Below are positions 21,800 to 31,935 of a stretch of DNA of 64,000 bases, one piece after another. This DNA comes from Lumbricus rubellus (Eukaryota > Annelida > Clitellata > Crassiclitellata > Lumbricidae). The stretch's first letter is position 1. Each line of letters opens with the position of its first letter. Both the position numbers and the translations under genes were made by a program. The notes under the pieces were generated by a model. It did not search any database. It was given only the letters and a program-made list of their open reading frames with translations, and was not told where the DNA came from. The DNA is taken from the NCBI GenBank assembly GCA_945859605.1, contig OX243822.1:15659662-15723661 (forward strand), written 5' to 3'.

Positions 21800-23050
21800 T
21801 GACCATTACATTTGCACTTATGATTTTAAAGGCTGTGTAGCAATATATTATTACTACTTTCGTATATGTACTTTTTACAAGAGGTCAAAGTAACCGCTGG
21901 GAAAAATATTTTTTAATGATTTTAGCATTCTGACTGGAGATATGTGAAGTTGTGAACAAGTTTAATTAGTGTGTGACATTTGTCTGGGAGCTCTCGAGGA
22001 GTTCCTGCAGAGGTATATAAAAAGGGTATTACCTGTACTGTTTATTATATATGTATTTATATAGGGCTTCTATCTCTATGTTAAAGCACTAGCTGATGGC
22101 TTTAAATTGTCGCGAGTAATGGATTTCCTCATGTAATTGCACTGTACTCATCTCTATAAGCCTGAATCTGCTTTATTTTAGCACATTTGGAAAATTTTGC
22201 AAGCACTGGCTCGATAAACTACTTTTCTTGCTGCAATCACAAATTGCCCTCAATGCAAAATTGTGCTAAACATAATATTTACTAGCTAAAATTTGCTACC
22301 TGTTATAGTTTATCATCTAGATCTGAATAGATTTTAATTATAATGTAATAAAATGATATTAGACAACTATAGGGCAATAAAAAGTTATAAATAGGCTAAG
22401 GTGGACGTTATAATTCAGACATTTATTTTGTGTATGTGCATTTCGTCGTGGTCCACCCATCGTACGCAACAATATGAAAATCGCCCAAATCCAGTGATGC
22501 CCACCCTCTCCCTGCATATGTACCGTACTATATGGACACCTCCATAAACTTATTTCAGATGGTCGGTATTATAAACAGACATAACCTCCAGCATAGGAAA
22601 CAAGTGAGCTGAAATATACTGCCTGTATGTACATGTATATGCCAACTATTGCCCATTGCTATTTTAAGTGAAGAGACACAAGTTAAATTAATCAGATACA
22701 ATGGATGTCTGAGCGCGGCCACGGTAAGTTTAACAGTGGTGAGATGTAGGCTAATCAGAGAAACGATGTATGCCTCTTAAGTGTAGATTACCATTTTTAC
22801 ATGGATTAGATGTAGGCTCAAAGATAAGAGCTGTAAAACAAGGGGTTTTTTTAACAGCAAAGGCCTCAGTTGGCAAAAGCCACGATGTAATACAACAGAA
22901 TAGTTGCATAGTGCATCTCTAGAGCTTCTCACTGGCGCTGTGACTGCAGTTATAAGTCGTATAATACGGCGGGAAACATCCTTGAATAAATACCAGTGCG
23001 ATAGCCACCATCAGGGCTTACTTGACAGTGGCGCACTCAGTCTTCAAGGC
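21800..23050. other. No gene seen
   Basis: AT-rich sequence follows the last USP exon. A GTAAGT donor-like site at 22,731 resembles the one beside the ART exon at 7,802, but no supported coding block adjoins it. Confidence 0.45.
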
Positions 23051-23059
23051 AGTGCTTAA

Positions 23060-23141
23060 CACATTGACCGCCTACAGCCCTACACGCCATGTTAAATGAC
23101 TGGCTGAAGGACGAGTTAACTCGTCCTTGGCGGTCAACGTG
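23060..23141. mobile_element. 82-bp TTAA-flanked MITE (piggyBac-type)
   Basis: TTAA lies on both sides (23,056-23,059 and 23,142-23,145). The ends are imperfect inverted repeats (CACATTGACCGCC and GGCGGTCAACGTG), and the element contains a perfect inner hairpin around 23,110-23,128. There is no coding capacity. Confidence 0.65.
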
Positions 23142-23209
23142 TTAAGGTCTAATAAAGGAAAAAGATCATACTACGCAAATAGTAAATTTGCACTGATATC
23201 AACAATAAT

Positions 23210-23350
23210 GTGCCTAATAATTTATATTGCTTCACAGAGGACGACAAGATCATATTCGATATTGTCCTGGGAATACCTCAGCCCTATGCATTGTCCTTCA
23301 ATAAGTCATGGAGCTTGGTGTTCCAGTCACAAGCCAGCATTCATGTAGCT
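23210..23350 (+). other. Exon-like open block of unknown family
   Basis: A frame reading EDDKIIFDIVLGIPQPYALS, then FNKSWSLVFQSQASIH, starts just after an acceptor-like 'tgcttcacag' (23,238). Composition looks protein-like and unlike the AT-rich flanks. I do not recognise the family and see no clear donor, so it may be an isolated exon or chance. Confidence 0.3.
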
Positions 23351-23419
23351 ACTTCACACCACACATGCGTTTGTACCGTACTTACCTACTTACATACATA
23401 TACATATATCATGATGATG

Positions 23420-23690
23420 ATGGTTCTCTGCCCGAAGGCAGGTTCATTGGCTTTACGCCCCTGGGGATGAGATGAGTGAGGTGGTTTCCCATTGCCTTCC
23501 CCACAGACAATGATGGGTAAGCAACTTGCCCAAGGTCGCTCCGCAGCAGCTTGCGCCACCGCATCCCATGCGTGCTAGCCCAAGAAATCTAAATCTCTAA
23601 ATGTCAACTCCTTGAACCGCAGTCCGTTGCATCCAACAGACGAATGCCGCTCTCGCTTACCGGTGTAGCTAACTAGGCCATACATATATA
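23420..23690 (-). mobile_element. SINE-like repeat
   Basis: On the minus strand a B-box-like 'gcggttcaaggag' is followed by 'gcggtggcgcaagctgctgc', then a GC-rich body and a gat/tca repeat tail. The layout is that of a tRNA-derived SINE. No target-site duplication was identified. Confidence 0.5.
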
Positions 23691-23789
23691 CATACACATA
23701 ATATACACCTAAACGCATACACATATTAAGATATTACGGTATAATATTATAAGTACACACAAAAATGGTTAATTAAAACATACATGGTA

Positions 23790-24140
23790 TCCTGCCTTTC
23801 TGGATGGATGGTCGATCCATAGGAACATCTGAGTCTTTAGGAAGAGCACCACCAGAAGGAGAAACGGAATGTGGTTGGATAACAGCTGGCACCGAAGATG
23901 GCTCTAAGTTTCATAGTGAAGTTTCATCGGATTCCATCAGACGGCAGTGAAGACGGCTTTGGAGTTTCATCACATTCGACATCTTTCCATTGGGGCAATC
24001 CTCCGAGTCTTTAGGAAGAGCACTGCCAGAAGGATAAAGAGATGCATCAGTGGTACAAGGCATAGTTGGACTCCAAAGAACAAGAGTAGATGGCACCGAA
24101 GATGGCTCTGGAGTTTCAATTCCTCAGAACATCCTGAAAC
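23790..24140 (-). other. Decayed internally repetitive coding-like exon
   Basis: After an acceptor-like tttctgtttcag (minus strand, about 24,142) the sequence has three copies of a motif reading ETPEPSSVPS or close variants, and two of a motif reading PSGSALPKDS. The copies fall in different frames with stops between them. This suggests a former Ser/Pro-rich repeat exon now frameshifted. It could be a downstream exon of the minus-strand SET gene, but nothing links them directly. Confidence 0.35.
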
Positions 24141-24187
24141 AGAAATGACATCATCACAGATGAAAATGGTCTTTCAAAGTTCTTTAA

Positions 24188-24262
24188 CTCGTTCCCGCTG
24201 GATCGGGTCACCCGCGACCCGATTAACAGGATAGGTATCAAAACAATTCCGGCGGGAAAGGG
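24188..24262. mobile_element. 75-bp TTAA-flanked MITE
   Basis: TTAA at 24,184-24,187 and 24,263-24,266. Terminal repeats CTCGTTCCCGCTGG and CCGGCGGGAAAGGG match at about 11 of 14 positions. Confidence 0.55.
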
Positions 24263-24269
24263 TTAAAAG

Positions 24270-24875
24270 AATTGCCACAGAAAAAGACTTTATCTTTAAG
24301 AAGGTGAATGCACTAGCAGTTTGAATTTGTTTAATAAAAATCAATTTCAGTATATTCCAATCATTTCATTTTTAGGTTATAGTTTGACTGTTAAAATAAA
24401 AAAATATGACTCCATTATAATATAAAGTCATGTATATTTAAATCAGCCAAACTCCTGCCAAACAATGCAAACTGCATACAATGCAATATGAAACCTTGCA
24501 ATAATAGTTAATTCAATAAAAGCTATAGATGATCAATGATCATAAATAGTTTCTTGCTACTCGGAACTTACTCCTAAAAAAGGGTTTTAGTAGAAGAATC
24601 AAGTATATGATGAAAGACCATTTGGCAGACAAGCAGTTAAAGGCTACTGGAAGAGAACAAAACAGGAAGGAACTGACTCAACCTGACCACAGAAAATACT
24701 TAAAATATTAATATAATAACTCAAGACTAATCCTGTAGTTACAAAAATGTCTGTTCAAAGACAAAATTAGTATTAAATGGTTATTTGAACTGAATGTAGG
24801 AAGATCAATCAGGTAGCTAAGGATAGTGTAGAGCCAGTAAAAAACATTCATCAGAAGAAACCACAAGCACTCGTT
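24270..24875. other. No gene seen
   Basis: AT-rich sequence without recognisable coding blocks. Confidence 0.4.
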
Positions 24876-25027
24876 GGTTAACCCTTAAACTGCCGCATAC
24901 TTCTTGGGTTATTGCACCCCGGACGCCGAATACTTTTTTGTTGCAATATATTTCGAAACATCACAACTCATTGAGAAACAGTGAGGCCTATAGGTAATAT
25001 ATATATATACAAGTATATATGTATATA

Positions 25028-25797
25028 CACTGTGTCCGGAAAAAAAGGGACCCATTTTGTAAATACGAAAATAAATAGTAAATATTCATCGATTTTTACA
25101 ATTCAAACACCATTTTAATCCTGACATATTTGTCTAACATTGGTGAAAATATAAAAATTCCAGTCACAATATTGACGTCATAATGACGTCGTTTGCATCA
25201 AAATGCATAGAGCCGGCCATTCATGCATGGTTTCGGTTGATATATTGGCTCTCGGTAAAACGGAAATCTATTTAATTAAACCAGGAGTGAAACCAAATGC
25301 AGCTTATTAAAGGATTGAGTAATGCAGGAGAATGTGTACAAGACAAGGTTAAGAGACATTGAAGAACTCCGTGAGTGAATTGTTAATGCCTGGGAGGACT
25401 TTGATAAGCTGGTTATCGATGCTGCTGTTGGCTATTAGCGCGACCGTTTTGAAGCTTGCGTTGAGGTCGAATGTGGACACTTTGAGCACAAATTGCAGTC
25501 TGACATAATTCAGATATAAAATAAAATTAAACAACATTTGTTATTGATACACGACATCCTAAAAATATTGAAATTTTAGATAATTTTGAATAATCTCGTG
25601 CACTTATCTCTTAAATTTGAATTTTGACGCAAATGACGTCATTATGACGTCACTATTGTGACTGGAACTTTTATATTTTCACAGTTGTCAGATAAATATG
25701 TTAGGATAAAAACGGTGTTTGAATTGTAAAAATCGATGAATATTTACTATTTATTTTCATATTTACAAAATGGGTCCCTTTTTTTCCGGACACAGTG
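25028..25797 (+). mobile_element. Tc1/mariner-type element, copy 1, decayed transposase
   Basis: It is flanked by TA on both sides, with ends CACTGTGTCCGG and CCGGACACAGTG. Inverted repeats extend about 180 bp with few mismatches. The interior (25,335-25,515) translates as LRDIEELRE, a stop, IVNAWEDFDKLVIDAAVGY, a stop, then RDRFEACVEVECGHFEH. This resembles the C-terminus of Tc1/mariner transposases (WR.R..CI...GGHFE). Two in-frame stops show it is dead. Confidence 0.82.
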
Positions 25798-26165
25798 TAT
25801 ATAAGTATATATGTATATATGGGTGTTATAGGTATTTATATATAGGACTATAGTCATAAATAGGTATATACAGGTACAATTTGGTAAATATAGGTATATA
25901 TAGGTATATATAAGTATATGTAAGTATATAGGCATATATATATAGGTATAAAGGTATATAGGTATATATATAGGTATATACGTATATAATATATAAGTAT
26001 ATGGATATATAGGCCTACGTATATATATAAGTATATAGGCATATGTATAGGTACATAGGTATATATGAGTATACATATAGGTATATAATCGTATATATGG
26101 ATATACATATAGGTATATATAGGTATGCATATAGACTATTGGTATAAATAGGTATTTATATAATT
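25798..26165. repeat. TATA/GGTATA microsatellite
   Basis: About 370 bp of variable 'aggtatata' and 'agtatatg' units. The Tyr/Ile/Thr-rich open frames on the minus strand are by-products of this repeat. Confidence 0.9.
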
Positions 26166-26517
26166 ATATTGGCTATATAGCGGTACAAATGTCAAATATG
26201 CGTCAACCGGCTATAGTCGGTTCCAGCGTTCAGTGAAAAGTCTGCGGGAACCGAAAGGGTTCGGTTCCGGCAGTTTAAGGGTTAATAAAATTTATCGTCT
26301 GGTTATAGGACTGCCTTATCATCTCAGGCAATGCACATCACGCATTTACCACCCAATCCAGGCTTTAATTGATATTCATAATTTGTGATGACCTCTGATA
26401 TACCGTAGATGATTAAAAATTACCAGATTGTGCACTGGAAATAGTTCTAGAGAATAATCAAGAAGTAACAAAAACTTTGACTTTAAACTAATACAAAATG
26501 TCAGTAAATATTTCACC

Positions 26518-26708
26518 TTTCTCCATGGCATATCACCGCCTCCGTAATCATAGCGTAGTTCGTAACCCGGAGCAATGTCCCTCCCAGCAAATATTAGAAC
26601 ACGGGGTCTTCCTGTCATTGTATATAGCAACTTGTGTAGCAGGTGGCCAGTCTTCGAAGGAAGTCATTTAGAAGACGACCCAATCGTCCAGAGTTCGTGC
26701 CATCAATA
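26518..26708 (-). CDS. SET-domain exon (KMT5A/Set8-like), C-terminal half, with frameshift
   Basis: On the minus strand, after ttttgcag (26,709-) the frame reads IDGTNSGRLGRLLND. After a one-base shift near 26,665 it reads SKTGHLLHKLLYTMTGRPRV, then LIFAGRDIAPGYELRYDYGG and DMPWRK, ending at AG|GTGAAA. This matches the end of SET lysine methyltransferases (GRLGRLiNHS, dGxPrlxxfAsRDIxxGeELxyDYG), with Set8/KMT5A-like spacing. The essential NHS is replaced by ND at the frameshift, and Tyr of YDYG is present. The shift suggests a pseudogene or a sequence error. The upstream half (GxGRGV...) was not found in the window. Confidence 0.7.
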
Positions 26709-26894
26709 CTGCAAAACAGGAATGAAGAATAATTCCTAATGCGCCAAAATCTTGTACTGACCAGATTACAATTTAACACTTTATGTAGCAAAGAAAAAGT
26801 TAAATGTGAATGGAAGAATGCAAAAATAGCGAGACACATAACAATCAGACAATCATCAGCTGCTAATTAGTCAGTTTGCCTATATTGTGGGGGG

Positions 26895-27504
26895 TTCCAC
26901 GACAACTGGTCTACCGACAACTCGTCTAACGACAACTCGTCTCCGGACAATTGGTCTAACGACAACTGGTCTACTGACGAATAGCATTGATGAAATAGAA
27001 GCTGGATTTACGAAAATGTTTTTTTGCTTAAATGGAAGCTGGATTGATGATTTTCATTCATGTATTCCAACATTCACCCATTTCTACTTCAAATCTAAAA
27101 ATACCTTCATCCTGCTTCTATTTCTCGCCTGTTATTTTAGTCAATCCAGCTTCTATTTCATATATAAAAATACCCTCATCCAGCTTCCATTACTTAAGCG
27201 GTTTTCTTATCAATCCAGCTTCCATATCAGATCTAGAAATACCTTCATCCAGCTTTTGTTTATCATGCGTTATTTTCGTCAATCCAGCTTCTATTTCACC
27301 TGTAAAAAGAACCATCATCCAGATTCCATTTCTCTTACGTTTTCTCATCAATCCAACCTCCATTTCACCTCTAAAAACTATCATCCAGCTTCCATTTCTC
27401 AAGCGCTGGATAAGTTGTCAGTAGACCAGTTGTCGTTAGACGAATTGTCCGGAGACCACTTGTCGTTAGACGAGTTGTCGTTAGACGAGTTGTCGTGACA
27501 CCAT
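26895..27504. mobile_element. Foldback element with repetitive arms and an internal minisatellite
   Basis: Inverted arms of about 85 bp (26,897-26,985 and 27,418-27,504) are each built from 15-bp units like CGACAACTCGTCTAA. Between them 4-5 copies of a roughly 72-bp unit ('aatccagcttctatttcacc', then 'catccagcttcc') run from about 27,050 to 27,405. The 203- and 130-codon plus-strand frames across it reflect the repeat, not a gene. Confidence 0.75.
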
Positions 27505-27506
27505 TG

Positions 27507-27745
27507 TGGGGCGCGGTGGTCTAGTGGTGGCGTCGTTGCCTTGGAGCCGGAAGGTCCGAGGTTCGAATCCACCCTCAAGCCGCGTAAGGACCTTGGGCAA
27601 GTCCTTCACTTACAATTGCTCAGCACTTCGGCGTGAAACTCCGATGCAGTGTCCGCTCTGCATCGGGAGCGCCTCTGAGTAGAGAGAGCTTGAAGGGGCG
27701 CTATAACAAGTGCACATACAAACACACAATACCAACAATTCCTGT
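27507..27745 (+). mobile_element. tRNA-derived SINE, family A, near full length
   Basis: It has A box TGGTCTAGTGG at 27,516 and B box GGTTCGAATCC at 27,560. A body with 'ccttgggcaagtccttcact' and 'cgatgcagtgtccgc' follows, with the tail 'ggggcgctataacaagtgc'. Relatives lie at 27,924, 35,420, 38,270 (minus) and 56,318. Confidence 0.85.
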
Positions 27746-27923
27746 TGTGGTGCAAAGACTCTGACCCCAAGCAACAACTGGCATGCAGGAATAGAGGTCC
27801 GAGCTGGTCAGATTTTTTAAGTCGCATTAAACATTGAATGTTCAAACCAACAGGATACACCATTTAAATATCCAGGGTGCATCAATGTCAATGTTTTCAT
27901 AAACAGTTTATTATTAATAAATG

Positions 27924-28080
27924 CACCTCAAGCCACCACGTAGGGACCTTGAACAAGTCCTTCACTAGCAATTGCTTGTGCACTTCAACATGAAACTCTG
28001 ATGCAGTGTCCGCGTTGCAGTCGGGAGCGCCTCCGAGTGAAGAGGCACTACAGCAAATGCGAGAAATAACAAAAAATAAA
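27924..28080 (+). mobile_element. SINE family A, 5'-truncated copy
   Basis: The body of the same SINE is present without the tRNA head, starting at 'acctcaagccaccacg' and ending in an A-rich tail (28,063-28,090). Confidence 0.75.
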
Positions 28081-28115
28081 TAAAAATTATGGAAGTAACA
28101 GTACTGTACACTCAC

Positions 28116-28224
28116 CAATGTATTTATTTAGAAAACGAGACTCAAAACCAGGCATGTTACTGTCTAGAAATTGTGGTGCCTCGTCTTCTGGAAGAATTCG
28201 CTTATTTCGGTATGACTTACCATC
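28116..28224 (-). CDS. Second coding exon of a minus-strand gene (unknown product)
   Basis: It is bounded on the minus strand by ctgttttcag and GTGAGT. It reads DGKSYRNKRILPEDEAPQF, then DSNMPGFESRFLNKYI, entering in phase 0 and leaving in phase 1. It joins in frame to the exon at 28,985-29,041. I do not recognise the family. It is upstream of the SET exon on the same strand, but its exit phase does not fit that exon's SET frame, so at least one exon is missing between them or they are different genes. Confidence 0.6.
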
Positions 28225-28229
28225 CTGAA

Positions 28230-28980
28230 AACAGAGGAAAAGTTTGATTAAATCCTTCAATTCAAAGTACGTATAACCAAGCAACAAGGGCACACTTATT
28301 CTGAGGAAGACCCCATAATTATGATCCAGAGTCACAAATAAACTATGGAACATAATAATAATATTCAATTAATAATACAAGCAACAGGTTCATTTTGAAA
28401 ATATGTTTGCTTCTAGCTATACATTAGTTTATGCAAAAAGGTCACGATTTTTAACACCCAACTTTCTAGGCTCTTATCGTCTTTAAAAGAGGTAGAATTT
28501 AACTGTATGGTAGCTTGCAACATGGAGACAAAGAATCCGAGTGGCTGACCCCTCATCAGCGAGGGATTAATCCTAGCCGGAAGGAAAAGAAGAAGGTAGC
28601 TTGCAATGGGTGATCTGTCCGGCACATTTTTACACGTCCAGGGCTGAGGGAGTAAAAGGCTTAGTCTACCTCATGGGTCAAGCGGGAATCGAACGTGCGT
28701 CCTTTCTCTTCCGTTTAGAGCTAGTTCACTGAGAGTGATTTACGGCTTACTCCAATTGCTGTGTTTTTTCTCGGATTTTTCCTGTGGTCATAGGTTTTTT
28801 ACTCCTAAGCTATACCTGCAGTCTGCAGGAAGTCACTGGTTGAGAAATTTGTCACGCGCATTGGCATACACATACGCACAAAAATTAGTCTGAAATCAGG
28901 CTGAATTTTAAATATTTACTTACATTATACGGATCTACTAATTTATCTGAACTTATATAATCCGCTAGTAAACTATTCAC
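28230..28980. other. Intron 1 of the minus-strand gene
   Basis: It runs from the GTAAGT donor after 28,985 to the acceptor at 28,225 (minus strand). I see no other coding block in it. Confidence 0.5.
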
Positions 28981-28984
28981 TTAC

Positions 28985-29041
28985 TTTATTTGTGTCTTTA
29001 ATTGCTAATATTTCAAAATTATAACGCCCCGCAAGCGCCAT
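28985..29041 (-). CDS. First coding exon of the minus-strand gene
   Basis: ATG lies at 29,039-29,041. The exon reads MALAGRYNFEILAIKDTNK and ends exactly at a consensus GTAAGTG donor in phase 0, which fits the phase-0 entry of 28,116-28,224. The start is preceded by GC-rich sequence with CACGTG boxes, as expected for a promoter. No signal peptide. Product unknown. Confidence 0.6.
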
Positions 29042-29200
29042 CTTAATCTTTCGTCACGTCACGTGATCGCCTGTCAGGCACACATTGGTCACGTGACCAC
29101 GCCCGAAACCCGCGACTTCAAAAACCCGCGAATAAAACGCAAAGGACATTTTAATAGATTTGGGGGTGTTGGACGGGGACTATAAGATCATTAAGATGTG
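29042..29200 (-). promoter_or_regulatory. Probable promoter/5'UTR of the minus-strand gene
   Basis: Immediately upstream of the ATG lies a CpG-richer stretch with two TCACGTGA/TCACGTGAC E-boxes (about 29,059-29,067 and 29,089-29,097) and a CRE-like TCACGTCA. It contrasts with the AT-rich intron below it. No TATA box was seen. Confidence 0.4.
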
Positions 29201-31004
29201 CCCGAGACGACAATTTCGTGACAATCTGAAAACCAATGACAGCATAGCAATTTAGCGATTCTATAGTAAATTGACCCTAAAACATATCCATGACGACGTC
29301 ATGGGTTTAGCCTACAGTTTTCGACTTTGCGACTTTTTAGGCCTAACTGCTGCTTTAGGGTATACAGGCTATAATACAGCGCTGTGCGATAGCCTATGAG
29401 AATGTTATAGCATAAGCAGGCTAAGCTTATAACTTTGCGTAGGGCCTAAATGTTTTTTGTAAATTTCTTCTGTAAACTAGGCCTACCGTGCGTTTGCTGG
29501 TGGCGTAATGAAGAATATTCTTACTTACTTACTAACAGCGGCGCCGCCAGGATTTTATTTCTGTACGCACAACTTGCACAAAATAATATGAAGCGAACAG
29601 CGATAGATACGAGCTTATATTCAGGGGCGGATCCAGGTTTTCTGGTTGGGGGGGGGGGCGTAAATACTACCAATCCAATCCCATATATATATACATGTAT
29701 ATATATATATACATATACAGTGCTTAAAGTGTAAAAAAGTGCCAGGACGCTATATTGTAGGCTTAATTGGTCGTCAGTGGCGGCGCCGAAGGCGGGAAGT
29801 TGCGAGTGCCGAAGGCACGAAGCCCATCCCGACTAGGGGGTCTGGGGGAGCGTCGTAAGCTCCCCCAGCGGGGTCTGGGGCGGAGCCCCAGCGACCAGCG
29901 CATTTTTGGCTGTTTCGACCTTAAATGGGGCCATTTTTAGACTTGTTTGCCAGCTATTTGTGAACGCAGGGGCGCCGTTAGGCGTACGCACGTACGCAAG
30001 TGCGTACAGCGCGGAAAGGCAAAAATTTTTTTTACAAATTGTAAATTAAAGAATTAAAGCGTGAACTATTATATTTTTTTTCCAATAAATGCGATGATTA
30101 ATGCAAATTAGTTTGCAGGGGGGTAGTGTTTAGGAGGGGGGTTATAATTTGAAGCCTTTAGAGTTTAGACCTAGGCTACACGTCGGTCCGGTTAGGCTCT
30201 ATACTTTATAAATAGGTAAAATGTAACTGGCTTGCGGATGAATTTTGAAACGCTTTGTTGGTAGTTAGGCCTGTTTAAACTGTGAATAATTACCTGTATG
30301 CGTACAGTGGCGGCGCCAGGGAGCTAAGGGGGGCTAAGCCCCCCCTAAACGTGGCTCAGCCCCCCAAAGAAAAAAGCTGAAAATGTCTAAAACGGCTTAC
30401 TTCGCAATAAGGAAACTAGACAATGACCAACGGCAACGAAATCAACTATATTATCATAGTGTAGATGCTTATGCCATTGGCGGCACCAGATGAGGGGGTT
30501 AGGGGCTAAGCCACTAAATGTGACTTAGCCTCATCCCAAAGCAAAAAGCAATGAATCTCCATGTATCGGCTTAAAAGTTATTATTATCTTGTTTTCGGAC
30601 CTCAACTGCGGCGGACGGTCATACATCGACTCACATGTGAGACATCAATTGCGACTGGGCTCGACTCCCGGAAATTGATTCTCTCTGCGACTCAATATTA
30701 GCAATTTAGCATGTACACAGTCCTCCTATTTATACCCTAATGGAGCTGCAGGAGACAGAGGGCTGAGGTCCGGGCCGGTCTGAGAACCGGTCTGGCGGGG
30801 GGAAAGAAGCAGAGATCCGCGATGGCGGACCAGGGGGTTGAGGTACCGACCGGTCTGAGGTCTGGAAGAGGGAAGAGGACTGGAGGGTTTGAACTGGCGG
30901 GGAAAGGGGCTGAGATCCGGACCAGTCTGAACCCGAGCTAGCGGGGGGAAGGGGGCTGAAGGTCCGAGGCGGCGGGGGGCTGAGGTCTGCGCGGGGACAA
31001 GGGG

Positions 31005-31310
31005 ACTGAGGTCCGAATCGGTGTGAGTCCGGGCTGGCGGAGGAAGGGGGCTGAGGTTCGGCCCGGTGTGAGTCCTGGCTGGCGGAGGAAGGGGCTGAGG
31101 TTCGGCCGGTGTAAGTCCTGGCTGACGGAGGAAGGGGGCTGAGGTTTGGACCGGTGTGGGTCCTGGCTGGCGGAGGAAGGGGCTGAGGTTCGGCCGGTGT
31201 GAGTCCTGGCTGGCGGAGGAAGGGGACTGAGGTTTGGCCCAGTGTGAGTACGGGCTGGCGGGAGAAGGGTGTTGAGTCCGGGTTGGCGGAGGAAGGGACT
31301 GAAATTCACA
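31005..31310. repeat. GC-rich 44-46-bp minisatellite
   Basis: Tandem units of the type 'gaggttcggccggtgtgagt' plus 'cctggctggcggaggaaggg' run through this interval. They generate long Pro-rich frames on the minus strand (244 and 123 codons) in two registers, which argues against coding. Confidence 0.85.
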
Positions 31311-31554
31311 AGGACAGCAATTTTGAATTTCGCTACGGTACAATAGCGCGTCGATGCTTATGCTAATAGAATGCGCCGCAGATCGTGATGAGGTTATGTG
31401 CACCATGTCCGGCCGGCCTTCTGAGGGGCTACGCCGGTATAGTCCTACACAACTATTCATTGGGAAATGGGTGTTAATTTAGCACCGGCAGTCATGGGCG
31501 GAGACTTGGGAGCCAGAGGACGGTCCACAAGACCCCGAAGTTTGTGGTATTTCA

Positions 31555-31935
31555 ATATTTCAAAAAATCTCAAAAATGTCAGTATAAATTTCTAGAGTGT
31601 TATCTACTGTTTATCAATCATGAACAATTTTGCTAAGACGACAGCAAAACTGGTATACCCTTGCAGTGTGGCATTCAATAATTTATACAACGTGGAGGAC
31701 CATTATTGAACTCATAAACCATTTCTTTCAGCAATAAAATAATTCTGAGAAATTTGTTGAGATGACAGCTTAAAATGTTACCATTAAAGTGCTGATATCC
31801 AAAATTTAAACAATGGCCTACAAAGGGACACTTTTGAAGTCATAATTCACAACTTTCAGCATTGAAATGATGAGCTAATTAGTAAAAAGATGACAGCCCA
31901 AAATGCTATTATTGCTATGTGGAAATTCCCAAAAT
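31555..31935. repeat. Degenerate repeat shared with 42,130-42,390
   Basis: Units centred on 'gatgacagcttaaaatg' followed by 'gtgctgatatccaaaattt' recur here and at 42,130-42,390, implying a common repeat family with internal repetition. Confidence 0.5.

Larger units (their letters stand above)
24883..26281. mobile_element. piggyBac-like non-autonomous element
   Basis: The ends CCCTTAAACTGCCG and CGGCAGTTTAAGGG are perfect inverted repeats, and each is flanked by TTAA (24,879-24,882 and 26,282-26,285). This is the hallmark target site of piggyBac elements. No transposase frame is present. A mariner element (25,028-25,797) and a TATA-rich microsatellite have grown inside it, accounting for most of its length. 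Confidence 0.82.

Noticed and set aside
1..22000. Analogy to bacterial effectors that combine ART and deubiquitinase domains
   Set aside because: Domains here are in separate exons, on both strands, and of animal ART and USP type; no sequence supports a bacterial origin.
26887..27498. 203-codon plus-strand ORF
   Set aside because: It spans a foldback element and its minisatellite; the protein is a translation of the repeat.
30726..31460. 244-codon Pro-rich minus-strand ORF
   Set aside because: It lies over a 44-46-bp minisatellite and an overlapping register is also open, so it is repeat-driven.
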